64,000 nt of DNA from Phymatolithon calcareum (taxonomy: Eukaryota > Rhodophyta > Florideophyceae > Hapalidiales). The DNA lies in contig OZ345360.1 in assembly GCA_977006965.1 (NCBI GenBank), positions 2,604,001 to 2,668,000 on the forward strand, written 5' to 3'. The first letter of the stretch is position 1. Each line of letters begins with the position of its first letter. Of the stretch, positions 42,735 through 52,904 are shown piece after piece. A model generated the notes under the pieces. That model worked only from the letters and a program-made list of their open reading frames with translations, was not told the DNA's origin and did not search any database. The position numbers and the translations under genes are program-made.

Positions 42735-42830
42735 CCAGTGCCACACATTTTCTTTCGTGAGCCCAACCAGTGCCACACATTTTCATTCGTGAGCCCAACC
42801 AGTGCCACACATTTTCCTTCGTGAGCCCAA
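42735..42830 (+). repeat. 3 x 32-bp tandem repeat upstream of the ATPase gene
   Basis: Three consecutive units (42735, 42767, 42799) of CCAGTGCCACACATTTTCNT followed by TCGTGAGCCCAA. They differ only at one base in the pyrimidine run. They lie 160-260 bp before the start codon, where upstream activating or metal-response sites would be expected. Confidence 0.95.
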
Positions 42831-42991
42831 CTGCCCACCTCCTTCCAGCACCTCATTGTTTTCCCAACCACCATTCTTGCTCGCCGCGCCCCTGCCGATG
42901 CCGAGAACTGCATTAACGCAGCAGCGCATCGCCAGGTACACGACTGCAATCACGTACCTGGTGCAGTTTTGAAACTTCGCCTCACAGTGCA

Positions 42992-45454
42992 ATGCAGACA
43001 CATTTCGGGCACCACCAACATGTTCCCTCTGCGTCTGGCTTTGCATTTACCACCGCGGTCTTCAAGGTCGCACATGCATCCCCAAATTCACATTTTGCAC
43101 ATTCAAGACGTGCAAATCCAATTACATCATTGTTTGCACAGAAGTCTGTGACCAGTTTTGTTTCGACATTGACAAACCGTTCTCATCGATGCATATATCG
43201 CACAAGGACCTCGTTTCACGGAACGTCCGTTTGGAAACGCTGCCGGAATCCTGTACCCCAATTTTCCCGGACCCTCTCTCCGCGAATGCACGGAAATGTC
43301 TGGGACGCCAGTGCGCCTTGCAACCATGCATCCCATGCCGGTCAACCCTCTCCCTCCTCGCACGCTTCCTGCTCAAGTAAGACCCTGCCACCAGCGATAG
43401 TCCCAGATTCCAACCGTGTCCTGAGTCTTTTTGCCGCCATTCTGAGCCTTCGTCAAAGTTTGCGCGCAACCATAATCAGCGCCTTCTGCGTCGCTCTCGC
43501 CGCCGTGCTGCATCTCCTCTCTTTATCCACCCCACTCGTCCGCATACCTCTGCTCTGCGCCTCAGCCCTCACCCTCACCCCAGCTTTAATAGATAGTATG
43601 CTCCAACTCTACCGCTCGCGTTTGGCAGCCGTGGATGTCGGTGTGCTCATGACCCTTGCCGCGCTCGTGTGTATCTGCACAGGAGCCTTCTTCGAAGGCG
43701 CCTTACTTACAACATTATACGCCCTATCAAACGCAGCAGAACATGCGGTGTCCGAACGTGCACGCCGCGATCTACGTGCGTTGAACAACCTCGCGCCCAA
43801 TCACGCACTCCGTCTCCCTGCCGCACACAGCACAGACGCTGCTACACGCGTCCCCATTGACGACATCCTCGTAGGTGATTTTGTCCTCGTTCGTGCCGGT
43901 GACGTGGCACCCTGCGACGGTGATGTTGCCGTTGGACCGGCATTCATAGCCGTTCCACATCTCACCGGCGAGTCCACGCCACGCACAGTCACTGTCGGCG
44001 ATGCAGTTCCCGCCGGAGCCCGTACCCTTGATGCGCCGCTAGTGCTATGCGTCACACGCATCGGTGCAGAGTCATCCATCGCGCGAATATCACGTCTTGT
44101 CACTGAGGCGCAGGAGAATCGACCCCGTGTCTCACGATTTTTTGATCGATTTGGACGTATATATGCCCGTGCAGTGCTCGCAATCGCCGCAGCAATAGCC
44201 GTCCTTCTTCCGGTTTCTCCGGGCTTTGTGCGCGTCCCCTTTGCCGGTCATTCCGGTTCCGCAAAACGCGCTCTGGGCTTCCTTGTCGCCACTTCGCCGT
44301 GTGCCCTCGTCATCGGCGCTCCCGTGGCATATCTTTCGGCGCTTAGCGCTTGCACTCGTCGTGGTATACTTGTCAAGGGTGGTGCCCGTGCTCTGGAGGG
44401 AGTGTCTCGTGCATCCGAGGTTGTTTTTGATAAAACAGGCACTCTAACCACCGGCCGTCTGGCACTCGCTGGTGTCTCTGCGCTTTCCGTTGCAGTGGCG
44501 AGCACGGTGGGGGAGTCATCAACACACGGTCGACGCACAGTTGTGGATAAACCGGCAGCTGATCTCGTCGGTCCTAGACTGCAAGCTGTTGTTGGCGCTG
44601 CGGCAGCGCTGGAGCGAGCAGCAGTGCACCCTCTTGCAGGTGCTATTTTGGATTATGCCGCTCAGCTGGGTGCCCCACTTCCTGAGGCACACTCCGTACG
44701 TGCAGTGCCCGGTCAGGGCGTTGAGGGAACCCTGATGAGCGAGACATCCACTGGTGACCTCGTTGTATCCCGTGCACGCATAGGTCGCGCAGCGTTCGCC
44801 GCACCGGAAGCGCTATACGCTCGCATTGCGGACGAAGAGGATTTTGCCGCGTCGCGTGGGGAGACTGTAACAGTGCTCGAGCTCGGGGATGAATATTTTT
44901 TATTACGTTTCCGTGACGAAGTACGGGAAGGAGCTCGTGATGCTGTCGCCGCTCTGGTCGAGCGCGGTAGTAACGTGTCAGTTCTTACCGGGGATGGACG
45001 AGGTGCCGCGGAACATGTGGCAGATGCGGTGGGGGCGGAGTGTGATGTCATTTGTGAGGCTACTCCAGAGCGCAAACTTGAGTACATGCAATCTGTGAGT
45101 GCGAGTTTGGGACGACGCGGTCGTTCCGCCATTATGGTTGGTGATGGGGTTAATGATGCACCTGCCCTGGCGGCGGCCCATGTGGGTGTTGCATGTGGGT
45201 TGTCTAGTGCGACTGCGGTGCATGCTGCGGATGTGGTTCTTGTGCGAGAGAAGTTGGATGACTTGGTGTGGTTTTTGGAAAAAAGTTCGCGGACGCAGGC
45301 GGTTGTGCGACAAAATCTTGTTGTTGCATTGGTGCTTATGGTTGCCGCGGCTGGCAGCGTTGTCAATGGATCTTTACCACTCTGGTTGTGCGTCGTTATG
45401 CATGAAGGTGGTACTGTTCTTGTTGGTCTTAATGGTCTCAGATTGTTGAGATGA
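42992..45454 (+). CDS. HMA1: HMA1-like P1B-type heavy-metal ATPase, chloroplast envelope
   Basis: 820 codons, no intron. Residues 1-~125 are basic, Ser/Thr-rich and His-containing (MQTHFGHHQHVP), like a plastid transit peptide and the His-rich N-terminus of plant HMA1. The ATPase core follows: the actuator loop has 'HLTGESTPR' and the transport helix 'ATSPCALVIG' (SPC in place of CPC, the P1B-4/HMA1 signature). The phosphorylation site is 'FDKTGTLTTG', the nucleotide-domain HP motif 'AVHPLAG', the hinge 'MVGDGVNDAPALAAAHVG' and the last helix 'MHEGGTVLVGLNGLRLL' (HEGG motif of P1B-4). No N-terminal CxxC metal domain. It pumps divalent or monovalent metals (Zn, Cu, Co reported for the family) across the plastid envelope by ATP hydrolysis. 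High GC and GTG/CGC codon use contrast with flanking DNA. All catalytic motifs are intact. Organelle targeting is inferred. Confidence 0.93.
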   Translation: MQTHFGHHQHVPSASGFAFTTAVFKVAHASPNSHFAHSRRANPITSLFAQKSVTSFVSTLTNRSHRCIYRTRTSFHGTSVWKRCRNPVPQFSRTLSPRMHGNVWDASAPCNHASHAGQPSPSSHASCSSKTLPPAIVPDSNRVLSLFAAILSLRQSLRATIISAFCVALAAVLHLLSLSTPLVRIPLLCASALTLTPALIDSMLQLYRSRLAAVDVGVLMTLAALVCICTGAFFEGALLTTLYALSNAAEHAVSERARRDLRALNNLAPNHALRLPAAHSTDAATRVPIDDILVGDFVLVRAGDVAPCDGDVAVGPAFIAVPHLTGESTPRTVTVGDAVPAGARTLDAPLVLCVTRIGAESSIARISRLVTEAQENRPRVSRFFDRFGRIYARAVLAIAAAIAVLLPVSPGFVRVPFAGHSGSAKRALGFLVATSPCALVIGAPVAYLSALSACTRRGILVKGGARALEGVSRASEVVFDKTGTLTTGRLALAGVSALSVAVASTVGESSTHGRRTVVDKPAADLVGPRLQAVVGAAAALERAAVHPLAGAILDYAAQLGAPLPEAHSVRAVPGQGVEGTLMSETSTGDLVVSRARIGRAAFAAPEALYARIADEEDFAASRGETVTVLELGDEYFLLRFRDEVREGARDAVAALVERGSNVSVLTGDGRGAAEHVADAVGAECDVICEATPERKLEYMQSVSASLGRRGRSAIMVGDGVNDAPALAAAHVGVACGLSSATAVHAADVVLVREKLDDLVWFLEKSSRTQAVVRQNLVVALVLMVAAAGSVVNGSLPLWLCVVMHEGGTVLVGLNGLRLLR

Positions 45455-46594
45455 GCTTTATTGGCATGCGGAGTGTACGTATTGGGACGGCGAATTTTGG
45501 GATGCGTTTAAAAGTATTTTTATCGTTCAAGGTTTATCCAACAGAACAATTTCTTGGTCTTGACGGGTGCAGCACAGCGGGTTTGTTTGTCCAAACTGCA
45601 ATTCAGAGGCCGGTCATGTTGGGCGAGCTTGGAAGACATCTATGAAAAATAACAGAGGTGTTTTTGCCTTTGATGCGATCCATACTGATATCTGTACAGA
45701 GTTGTTGACCAAGATGCACATTAATAAGCAAATCATTGGTTTACGATTTCGGGGCCTGCAGTGAGTTATCCGGCAGAACGAGATGTCGCTGCATAGCATC
45801 TAAGGCATATCGCGGTTTGGATAAAATTTCAAGGTAAACGGCAGGACTATGGTGCTCTGCAAAATAGGACTATTCATCAAACTGCAATCCATTTCCTTAT
45901 TGAAGAAACGAGAAGCAACTGGATGCCAATTTTTCTCGAGTAATGCGGAAGTCCTGTTCCGCAATGACTTATTTTGGCGCAATGGTTCCGGGGGTGAAAT
46001 TTGTCTGTCAGCCAAGACCAATACAGGAGCAGAGAAGGCAAGTATCCAATACTGCTAAATGTGTGAAAATGAGGTGGAAGAGTCAGGATGTAGATTTGGA
46101 GAAAACGAGAAAGGGTGCAGAAATGCACATTCGCCGCGTAAACAATTATCGACAACTGGCTGTGGCCATCAGCTCAAAATACCGTACAAGCAAGTTTTTT
46201 TTGAGCAAAGTTTATATAACAGCCCCACAGACTTTCGACGATATGAGCAAGGCTTCCTCAGTTGCTACCTACCTTTGTGTAGCCCGTACAAGCAAGTGAT
46301 CAATTTGTCACAGCAATGTAGCTACCAGCCGAAGAGTTCATGTTTTCCGTGCCTTCCAACTATTGCCGCCAGTGTCTCCACCATAACATGGTGTTATCTT
46401 CAAAGGCGATGAGACTGACCTTCGGTCACCAAATTTTTCTCTTACAGTAAAAGACAAATGACCATGGAAACCCTCTGGTCCAACAACGTTTGAAGAAGTC
46501 GTTCTATCAATTCCAGCATTTCCAGCTGTCTTTCATTTCAGACATTATTCCCTTCGTTTCACCTGTCACTTTGCACTCATGTATTAAACGTTAT
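45455..46594. other. Intergenic region without a supported gene
   Basis: Several 60-118 codon ORFs overlap on both strands, and none has a domain. The first part is the 3' flank of the ATPase gene. No repeat recognised. Confidence 0.4.
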
Positions 46595-46845
46595 GCGATC
46601 GAAATCGTCTGGGTTGGGTATACGAGCAGGTATACAGGTTCAGCCTACTGCGGTCTATGAAGATGGACCAAGAAACGGAATATGAACACAAAAGACTTAC
46701 TCGGGCCCTCACAGGGAGAGAAATTCGAATTAAGGAGATATTAGAAGGAGAGTAGAGAGATGAGTATCGAAAACAACGAGAAGCTGCCCTGTTACTCAAT
46801 TTGAGGCTTGGGAGCTTTTAAAATAAATCAACATATATCCCCCTT
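46595..46845 (+). mobile_element. LINE-B 3' end scrap
   Basis: Has 'EYEHKRLTRALTGREIRIKE' (compare 'ECKRLTGALVGRELRIK' at 34470-34510) and the terminus 'GCTGCCCTGTTACTCAATTTGAGGCTTGGGAGCTTTTAAAATAAATCA'-like sequence, more diverged than the other three ends. Confidence 0.65.
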
Positions 46846-48359
46846 GTTCGTAAATGAAGTTCCCCGACACAGTATTCGATTTAGCCAAACTTTCTCAAGT
46901 GAGCGAGATGACGTAGTCTAATATCAGCCTGATGACAAGCGAAGCCAAGCTTTCCGATCGGCGAGATAACTTAGATGATATCAGCGACTTTCGTCCTAGA
47001 TTCACAGCCAGAAGGCAGGATCTTTGGAAGTTAATCGGTTCCACGATTGTAGTGCCCAAAGGGTCTATGAATCGATAGCTGTGTCCACGACGAGTGGAAC
47101 ACACCGTCTCCGGCGTTCGGTATCAGCCGCACTAGCTCGTGCTAGAATTCTTGATTGGTTTCAGTTTTCTTCTAGATGCTTGGGTTCCCTCGCATTGAGG
47201 TACTCCCAGAGAGCTTTTATGTCATTTCTGCTACACCAATTTCGTCACCCAACTTGGGTAAACATTTGCGTTCCTCTTGAACATGAAAGTAAACTATCCA
47301 CGAAATCAGTCGAATCATTGCTACTGCAATACACGCAATAAGTGTTGCGTTCAATGTATACGACCAGGCCTCCTACGTCGCGTTGGTCCACGTGGAATAA
47401 CACGAACACGCTCTAGTCCCCATGCTGAGTCTCGACATCACCCTCGTCCTCTCGTATAACAAAGATCAGGCTCGCAACGTATTCATGTTTATAATAATAA
47501 CAGGGCTGCGTGATGCGTGGGTGGACGGGAAACCCAATTCAGCTGTAAATCCCTGCACCAGTTCGGTAAAATGATCCAGCAACGCCAAGCAAGTCCATCG
47601 GCCGATTACATCGCTTGTACACAACTCAAATTGGACATAATGGCTAAAGCAGTTTGTCACATGAGCGCATCAAAGTGTACAAGCTGACATACGGTACAGT
47701 GTATGGTCGCGGTTATATGGTACTGCCTCGGGACCTTTTTCGTGGGGGAAAGGAATAGTACAGCAATGGCAAAGACCGATTGATTTCAGCACGCGGTAAC
47801 AAAAATTGATATATTGAAATATAACGTTAGACACTGGTCGACGTTGTGTTGCTTGGTTCAAGATCGTCACTAGAGTCCTTCGGTTGCACAAGGCCTCCGC
47901 CTGCCAAATCGGCGACAAGCTGCTCTTCGACATCCTCCTTTTCTTCTTCAGATGAATAAAAGCTGGGAGGTGTTTGCTCAGCGAGCTACATTTTCGCCGG
48001 CGTCCTCGCTGCCGCCTCCGCTTTTGGAGACTTCAGCAAGCTCTTCAAGAGCTTCGGCCTCAAGGGAACCCCGGCTCTCTGAGTCGGTTCATTGCACCGG
48101 ATGTTGAGGGATATGGAAAATTGAAATGCACTACAATGCGTGGTAGGGTACTTTTCCGGTGCTGCTAAATAAGACTTTGGGTTGATACACATTTAATTGC
48201 AGTTTGGCTTTCCACGAACATCAGAGAAAAATTTGCATGTTCCTTGTTTGTAGTACTGTAGTCGACGAAAGAGGAGATTGCCAAATGCGACATGTACTCT
48301 TGAGAGAATTTTCTTTACGAATATTTAGTCTGTGCCTCGAAAGAGAATAATTGGAAATA
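46846..48359. other. Intergenic region; possible acidic exon on the minus strand
   Basis: No ORF above 105 codons. On the minus strand near 47955-47830 there is an acidic reading 'SSEEEKEDVEEQLVADLAGG' ending in a stop, and upstream near 48075-47990 another acidic stretch in a frame that is not simply continuous with it. This could be a small spliced gene, but no convincing intron borders were found. Confidence 0.25.
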
Positions 48360-48560
48360 AGCTATCTAGATCTAACTACACCTATCATATGCAAAAGAGA
48401 GCGATGCAGCGCATAGACACATGAGAGACACGTGTACGTAGGGCCCATCATATCACCTACTACGAGCAGCATGACTATCGCGATCCAAGTTGTGCGGCGT
48501 ACAGTTGCGACAGGAAAAAGCGACCGCCTTGGGACAGCGACATAACAGCGGGCGTGACAT
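48360..48560 (+). repeat. Repeat family E, partial copy
   Basis: 'GCAAAAGAGAGCGATGCAGCGCATAGACACA', 'CATGACTATCGCGATCCAAG' and 'GTGCGGCGTACAGTTGCGA' match the block at 50935-51075, with the same order and orientation. Confidence 0.7.
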
Positions 48561-49432
48561 CAGGATAGTTCGCAAGTTGTAGAGCGTTGAGGGCCCCTGC
48601 TATGGCTCCCTCTTGCAGCCAGGCAAAGAAGACACTTAGTCACCAATGATAAAGAGCTTCGGGGCTCCTTTAATTCGCGCTCAGTAATCTACACCGGAAT
48701 TTAGTATCTCACCTTCGCTATTGCGAGGGAAAATCAGAGCTTTTTGGCGTGATAAGAGGGATATTTGGTTCAATAAAATGAGGGACACGGCATTTAACAC
48801 CTAAAGACCCCTCGGTGCTTCGTCACGCTTGTTAGATGGGTTTAGAAGCTCCCATCATGATGATCTCCATCATGATGGGGGCTTCTAAACCCATCTATAT
48901 CGTCGTCAAAGCAGCAAGTCTCTCGACCATACCGCGAACATTTCCGAAGCAGCGAATAGCAGCGCTGTATCTGTGCAACAAGTCTCGCGCTCACTGGATT
49001 GGTGCCTCCTCCTAACTGCACCTACTCGTCATGCCAAGCGCGTGGCGTCCCGTAGATTAAGCAGATCCAATCTCATTGATTTATCCCATTTTCATCCATC
49101 ATTGTCGCGCGTGATCACTGTACCCCGCAACACAAGACAATCTAGAATCCCCAGGAATAGTATCATTTTAGATAGATACGCCCGGACTCCCGAACCTCAA
49201 GCTTAGCTAAGGTCAAGGCAAAAAAGAACAAAAACATGAACGAATAAACACCAATACCTCATCTAGACCAACCTTTCAACACAGATGATAAGCGTAGGGC
49301 CACTCAGAGCGTTCTCGTTTCGAAACTCTTGATGGAACATGTCCACAGCAGTGTTCTCGCCCTGTACAGTATCGAGCGGCAAACGCCTCACTTTCTGTTT
49401 CCAAGATATGCAGAGAAACAGGATGCAGTATA
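48561..49432. other. Intergenic stretch 5' of the Fanzor locus
   Basis: No supported gene. Contains the hairpin at 48833-48897. Small ORFs at 48973-49206 and on the minus strand at 49263-49499 have no recognised features. It may contain the 5' boundary of the Fanzor-bearing element, but no terminal repeat was identified. Confidence 0.35.
48833..48897. repeat. 30-bp inverted repeat, 5-nt loop
   Basis: Arms 48833-48862 and 48868-48897 (TAGATGGGTTTAGAAGC...) are complementary with one mismatch. The inner part is CATCATGATG, also found in the loop of the 55173 hairpin and near 63690. Confidence 0.95.
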
Positions 49433-50134
49433 ATGCTTCAACTACGAGAGTCCTTACCATCCGTGATGGATCACTCGTTGGCTGAGTTTTTAGTACCATC
49501 TATATTAAGTCCACGTCAGTGCTTACCTACCGAAGGTACACTCGACCACTCGACAACCGAATCACCAGCCAAGAGACCACCGAATTCTGGGTGGGATATG
49601 GAAGAGCCTCCCGGCGATGGTGATGGCGATGGCGTGTCGAAGAAGAAACGGCGCACCATCGCTGCAAAGAAGGAACTTCAGGATTTTGCAAAGATGCGAA
49701 ACATCCTGAAAGCGAATCGAAACACAAGGGCGATGACAATTACTTCCTCTGCCGACCCCTGCATAAGGGCAGAAATCCGTAGCCGAGATATGCTGCTCCA
49801 AGTTATGGACCGGCAGGCGAGGTCGTTCGGAGCGCTCCGTCATATCGTTTCGGTGTATCTGAATGTCCTCGCGGACGACAAGCCTGCTGACATTGCGCAC
49901 AATCTGCTGTTTGACCAATGGTTCATATCAACGCTTTTTCTTCGTTTCGCCAACCGAAGCGTACGCGCTGACGCTCAAAGAAGATGGAACGATACCGATG
50001 TCGAACCTGTGCGACTTCACTTCCAGCGATACTTGGAGGAGAACCCAGTGCAGCAGTCAGTCATCGACTCCTTTTCGAACTTCCCTCAAAGATGCGTCTC
50101 AACTGCGCTGTCTACGCAAATGTTGGCAGTCAAC
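49433..50134 (+). pseudogene. Fanzor (eukaryotic TnpB-like nuclease), N-terminal part
   Basis: An open frame with a Pro/Asp/Lys-rich leader ('SKKKRRTIAAKKELQ', a likely nuclear localisation signal). It continues with helical sequence ('ADIAHNLLFDQWFISTLFLR', 'RYLEENPVQQSVIDSF') that fits the N-terminal, non-catalytic half of Fanzor proteins upstream of the RuvC domain. The last residues run into a palindrome at 50126. The gene resumes after ~3.2 kb of repeat and LINE sequence at about 53346. Assignment of this half is by linkage to the RuvC half and by length (about 230 + 540 residues, typical of Fanzor1). The ATG at about 49472 ('MDHSLAEFLV') is also possible. Confidence 0.55.
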
Positions 50135-50246
50135 ATTTGACAGTCAACATTTGCGTAGACAGCGCAGTTGAGACGCATCTTTGAGGGAAGTTCGAAAAGG
50201 AGTCGATGACTGACTGTTGCACTGAGTTCTCCTCCAAGTATCGCTG
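50024..50246. repeat. 102-bp inverted duplication of the Fanzor coding sequence
   Basis: Bases 50024-50125 recur as the reverse complement at 50145-50246 with about two mismatches, around a 19-nt spacer. The right arm is therefore an inverted copy of the gene's own sequence at the insertion breakpoint. Beyond 50246 repeat family E starts. Confidence 0.95.
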
Positions 50247-50254
50247 TCCTGAAA

Positions 50255-51120
50255 AGGCACCTGTAGCGCCAGGCTCCAAAGAACCCGACGCCACATGGGA
50301 GAGAAAAGCCCAAGAGAGGAGAGAGAAGAAAAGAGCGGGAGAGACAAGACAAAAGAGGAGGAAAGAAAGACAAGCAACCAAAACCTCCAGGACAAACAGA
50401 CAGATTAAGCGTGTAGACGTCGGCGTCGTCCTCCGGCGGCGACCTTGGCTTGGTCTTCGACCTTGAGACAGGCGCGCGAAAAGTGGACAGGGGCCTTGAG
50501 CGCGAATGTCACCGAACTGGCTTGCGCGGCGAAACGGTTGCCGTCAAGAAGGGTTGGGAAGTCACCGACTCCGCGTGGTCGAAGGGATTCACAGGCGTGA
50601 CGCGTGCAGGATCCAAGCACTCGAGCCGAAGTCCAGAAACCTCCGGGACAGGGACGACGTCATCCTCAGACGGCGACCTTGGCTTGGCCGTCGACCTTCG
50701 AACGAACGCACGAAAAAGGGGAAAGGGAACTTGAGCGCAGTTGTCTCCGTGCTGGCTTGCATGACGACGGTTGCGTCCAAGAAGGTTGGGAAGAGCTCCG
50801 ACTCCGCGTGGTCGAAGGGACTGTCAGGCGAACATTGCGCGTGCTTGATCCAAGCAATCGAGCCGAAATCCAGAACTCCCCCACCTTCCTTTATTCAGCG
50901 GAAGGAACAAACTAGCTTATATACTACAACCTACGCAAAAGACAGCGATGCAGCGCATAGACACACGAGAGACACGTGCCCGTATGGCCCATTAGATCAC
51001 CTACTACGAACAGCATGACTATCGCGATCCAAGTTGTGCGGCGTACAGTCGCGAGAGGAAAAAGCGACCGCCTTAGGGCAGCGACATAACACGGGCGCGA
51101 CAGCACCTCTCCGAAAATTT
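50255..51120 (+). repeat. Repeat family E, copy 2, with two ~235-bp tandem units
   Basis: Starts 'TGTAGCGCCAGGCTCCAAAG'. Two tandem units (about 50414-50650 and 50651-50885) share 'GGCGACCTTGGCTTGG', 'GACTCCGCGTGGTCGAAGGGA' and 'GAGCCGAA.TCCAGAA'. The following part has 'AGCTTATATACTAC', a TATA-like box near 50915, and the block shared with 48360-48560. In both full copies it precedes a LINE-B, suggesting a promoter or UTR of that family. Confidence 0.6.
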
Positions 51121-51154
51121 TAGCCGCCGATCACTTTTACATTTAGAGTGCATC

Positions 51155-51521
51155 TTGGCCCAGAGGCTTCACCACGTGGCGACCAATTTTGACACTTTCC
51201 ACATGGATATAGAAAAGGCGAGCAAAGTGGTGCTTGATTGCTGTACGACCTCGGATGGCGATCGCCCGATCGAATCATTTTCCAATTTTTGTGATCATGA
51301 ACGTCGTAAACAGCGGCCGGAACCGCCTAAACGTCTTGAAAACTGGCCGGAACCGCTGCTCGACATCGTTCAAGAATACCGGAAAGAATTTAGCCCAATT
51401 CGCGAACCGTCGAAAAAGCGCAAGACCGTGACACCACCGGAAGAGTTCGACAACTTCCAGTACCAACAGATGAGCAATTTTGCCTGCATGTTACGACTGA
51501 TGCACATGCTCAGGGAACGCG
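51155..51521 (+). pseudogene. ORF fragment fused to LINE-B
   Basis: About 122 codons from MAQRLHHVATNF. They contain 'PIESFSNFCDHERRKQRPEP', 'PLLDIVQEYRKEF' and 'SKKRKTVTPPEEF', with an abrupt join at about 51522 to LINE-B sequence in another frame. The same part is not present in the LINE-B copy at 32528, so it is not LINE-B pre-RT sequence. Family not recognised; it may be a piece of another element's gag or host exon. Confidence 0.3.
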
Positions 51522-52904
51522 GTGAAGCGCCACATCGCAAGAGCATTCAACAGAGCACCGAAGGGGAGGGTGGTAGGTCCCGACGTAGTTGTGCTCGAAA
51601 TGCTGCACGCGAACAAAGAAGCGGGGCTCGAAATAATGCTAGCATTATGGGAAACGTCCGGGAGACTGAAATGTCTTCCTCGGGCATGGTGCCAAGCAAC
51701 TCTAATTCCCTTATACAAGAAAGGTCCAGCTCATGTTGCAGCAAACTACAGGCCCATATCTCTTTTAAGTCAAGCCAGGAAAATCATTGAGTCAGCTCTA
51801 GATGCATACATACGCGAGAACTACCGCTTCAACAAGGTTCAGCTAGGTTTTCGGAAAGACAGAAATACATATCTCGCTATACTCCGGGCAAAAAGTACAA
51901 TGGAAAAGTGTCATCCGTTCATGGCAGTTCTCGACCTATCCGCGGCATACGATAGTGTGCCAATGGATATCCTCATGAAGAGGCTGACGGAGAAACTTAC
52001 TGAAGAGTTAACAAGGATGTTTGCATACCTGTTAAAACCACCGTGGGTCACATCAGCTGGAGACGAGACAGAAACTTGGTGTATCATCGATCGAGGAGTG
52101 CCTCAAGGTTCCCCGCTTAGTCCATGCCTATACAATATATTCATGGACACATTCGCAGAAGCCGTCTCCAAGACAGACGGAAACGTCTCAGAGAGCACAG
52201 TGCAATTGTTCCCAGATGATGTTCAGCTTCAAGCGAAGACAGGACGAGGAATGCAGAAACTTCTTGATATAGCGACCATTTGGGCAATCGAAAATGGCAT
52301 GAAATGGAACACAAAACCAGGAAAAAGCGAAGTTCTTAAGTACAAAGGGCTCCAGAAGCACGCTTTTTTCTTGGCGGGACGAGAACTGCATCAAGCCTGG
52401 AGGCTCTCTTATCTTGAGGTAAGCACGAATATCAAGGGTGTTACGGATGACACGGCCATAGCAAGAGTTCGAAATGCTGCAGGATGCATACATAAGCTTC
52501 GGGAGCTTGGAGTGAATGTTCGAGGATTCAAACCGGAGATATGCATCAGGATCTTTAAGTCGCTAGTTATCCCGAAATGGGAGTATGCGCTACTCGTGGC
52601 TCCAATGATAAATCGATTGCTCTCGGCAATCGAGTCGGCAGAGGGTTTGTTCTACAAGAATGGTTTCGGAAAATATGCCGAACACCGCCGGGACCGAATT
52701 CGACTTCTGTGCCGACTGGGACCAACGAAGATGAGGAGATGTCATCAAGCAGAAAGTTTTGCATTAAGCCTGGTAAGACACAAAAAGCGCCTTGGAGAAA
52801 TAGAAGAGTACTTTGGAAGAGATGAGGACATAAAGGAAGCAGTGAAGGATATTGAGTATCTCAAGATTTGTAAAGACTTGCGACAAGCCCTTCAGAAAGC
52901 CTAG
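51522..52904 (+). CDS. LINE family B reverse transcriptase, open frame (copy 2)
   Basis: 460 codons without a stop. 'IARAFNRAPKGRVVGPDVVV' is followed by 'LIPLYKKGPAHVAANYRPI' and 'SLLSQARKIIESALDAYIRE'. The catalytic blocks are 'MAVLDLSAAYDSVPMDILMK' (first Asp), 'RGVPQGSPLSPCLYNIFMD' and 'FPDDVQLQAKTG' (catalytic DD with Pro before it). Then come 'MKWNTKPGKSEVLKYKG' and a C-terminal 'HRRDRIRLLCRLG' block. The frame starts without an endonuclease, so the copy is 5'-truncated. It is inserted inside the Fanzor gene and is better preserved than copy 1. Activity is doubtful because of truncation. Confidence 0.8.
   Translation: MKRHIARAFNRAPKGRVVGPDVVVLEMLHANKEAGLEIMLALWETSGRLKCLPRAWCQATLIPLYKKGPAHVAANYRPISLLSQARKIIESALDAYIRENYRFNKVQLGFRKDRNTYLAILRAKSTMEKCHPFMAVLDLSAAYDSVPMDILMKRLTEKLTEELTRMFAYLLKPPWVTSAGDETETWCIIDRGVPQGSPLSPCLYNIFMDTFAEAVSKTDGNVSESTVQLFPDDVQLQAKTGRGMQKLLDIATIWAIENGMKWNTKPGKSEVLKYKGLQKHAFFLAGRELHQAWRLSYLEVSTNIKGVTDDTAIARVRNAAGCIHKLRELGVNVRGFKPEICIRIFKSLVIPKWEYALLVAPMINRLLSAIESAEGLFYKNGFGKYAEHRRDRIRLLCRLGPTKMRRCHQAESFALSLVRHKKRLGEIEEYFGRDEDIKEAVKDIEYLKICKDLRQALQKA

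Noticed and set aside
42735-42830. CRISPR-like array
   Set aside because: The three 32-bp units are contiguous with no unique spacers; an ordinary tandem repeat in a eukaryotic promoter.
44713-45366. 217-codon minus-strand ORF
   Set aside because: Antisense of the P-type ATPase C-terminal half; high GC keeps this frame open.
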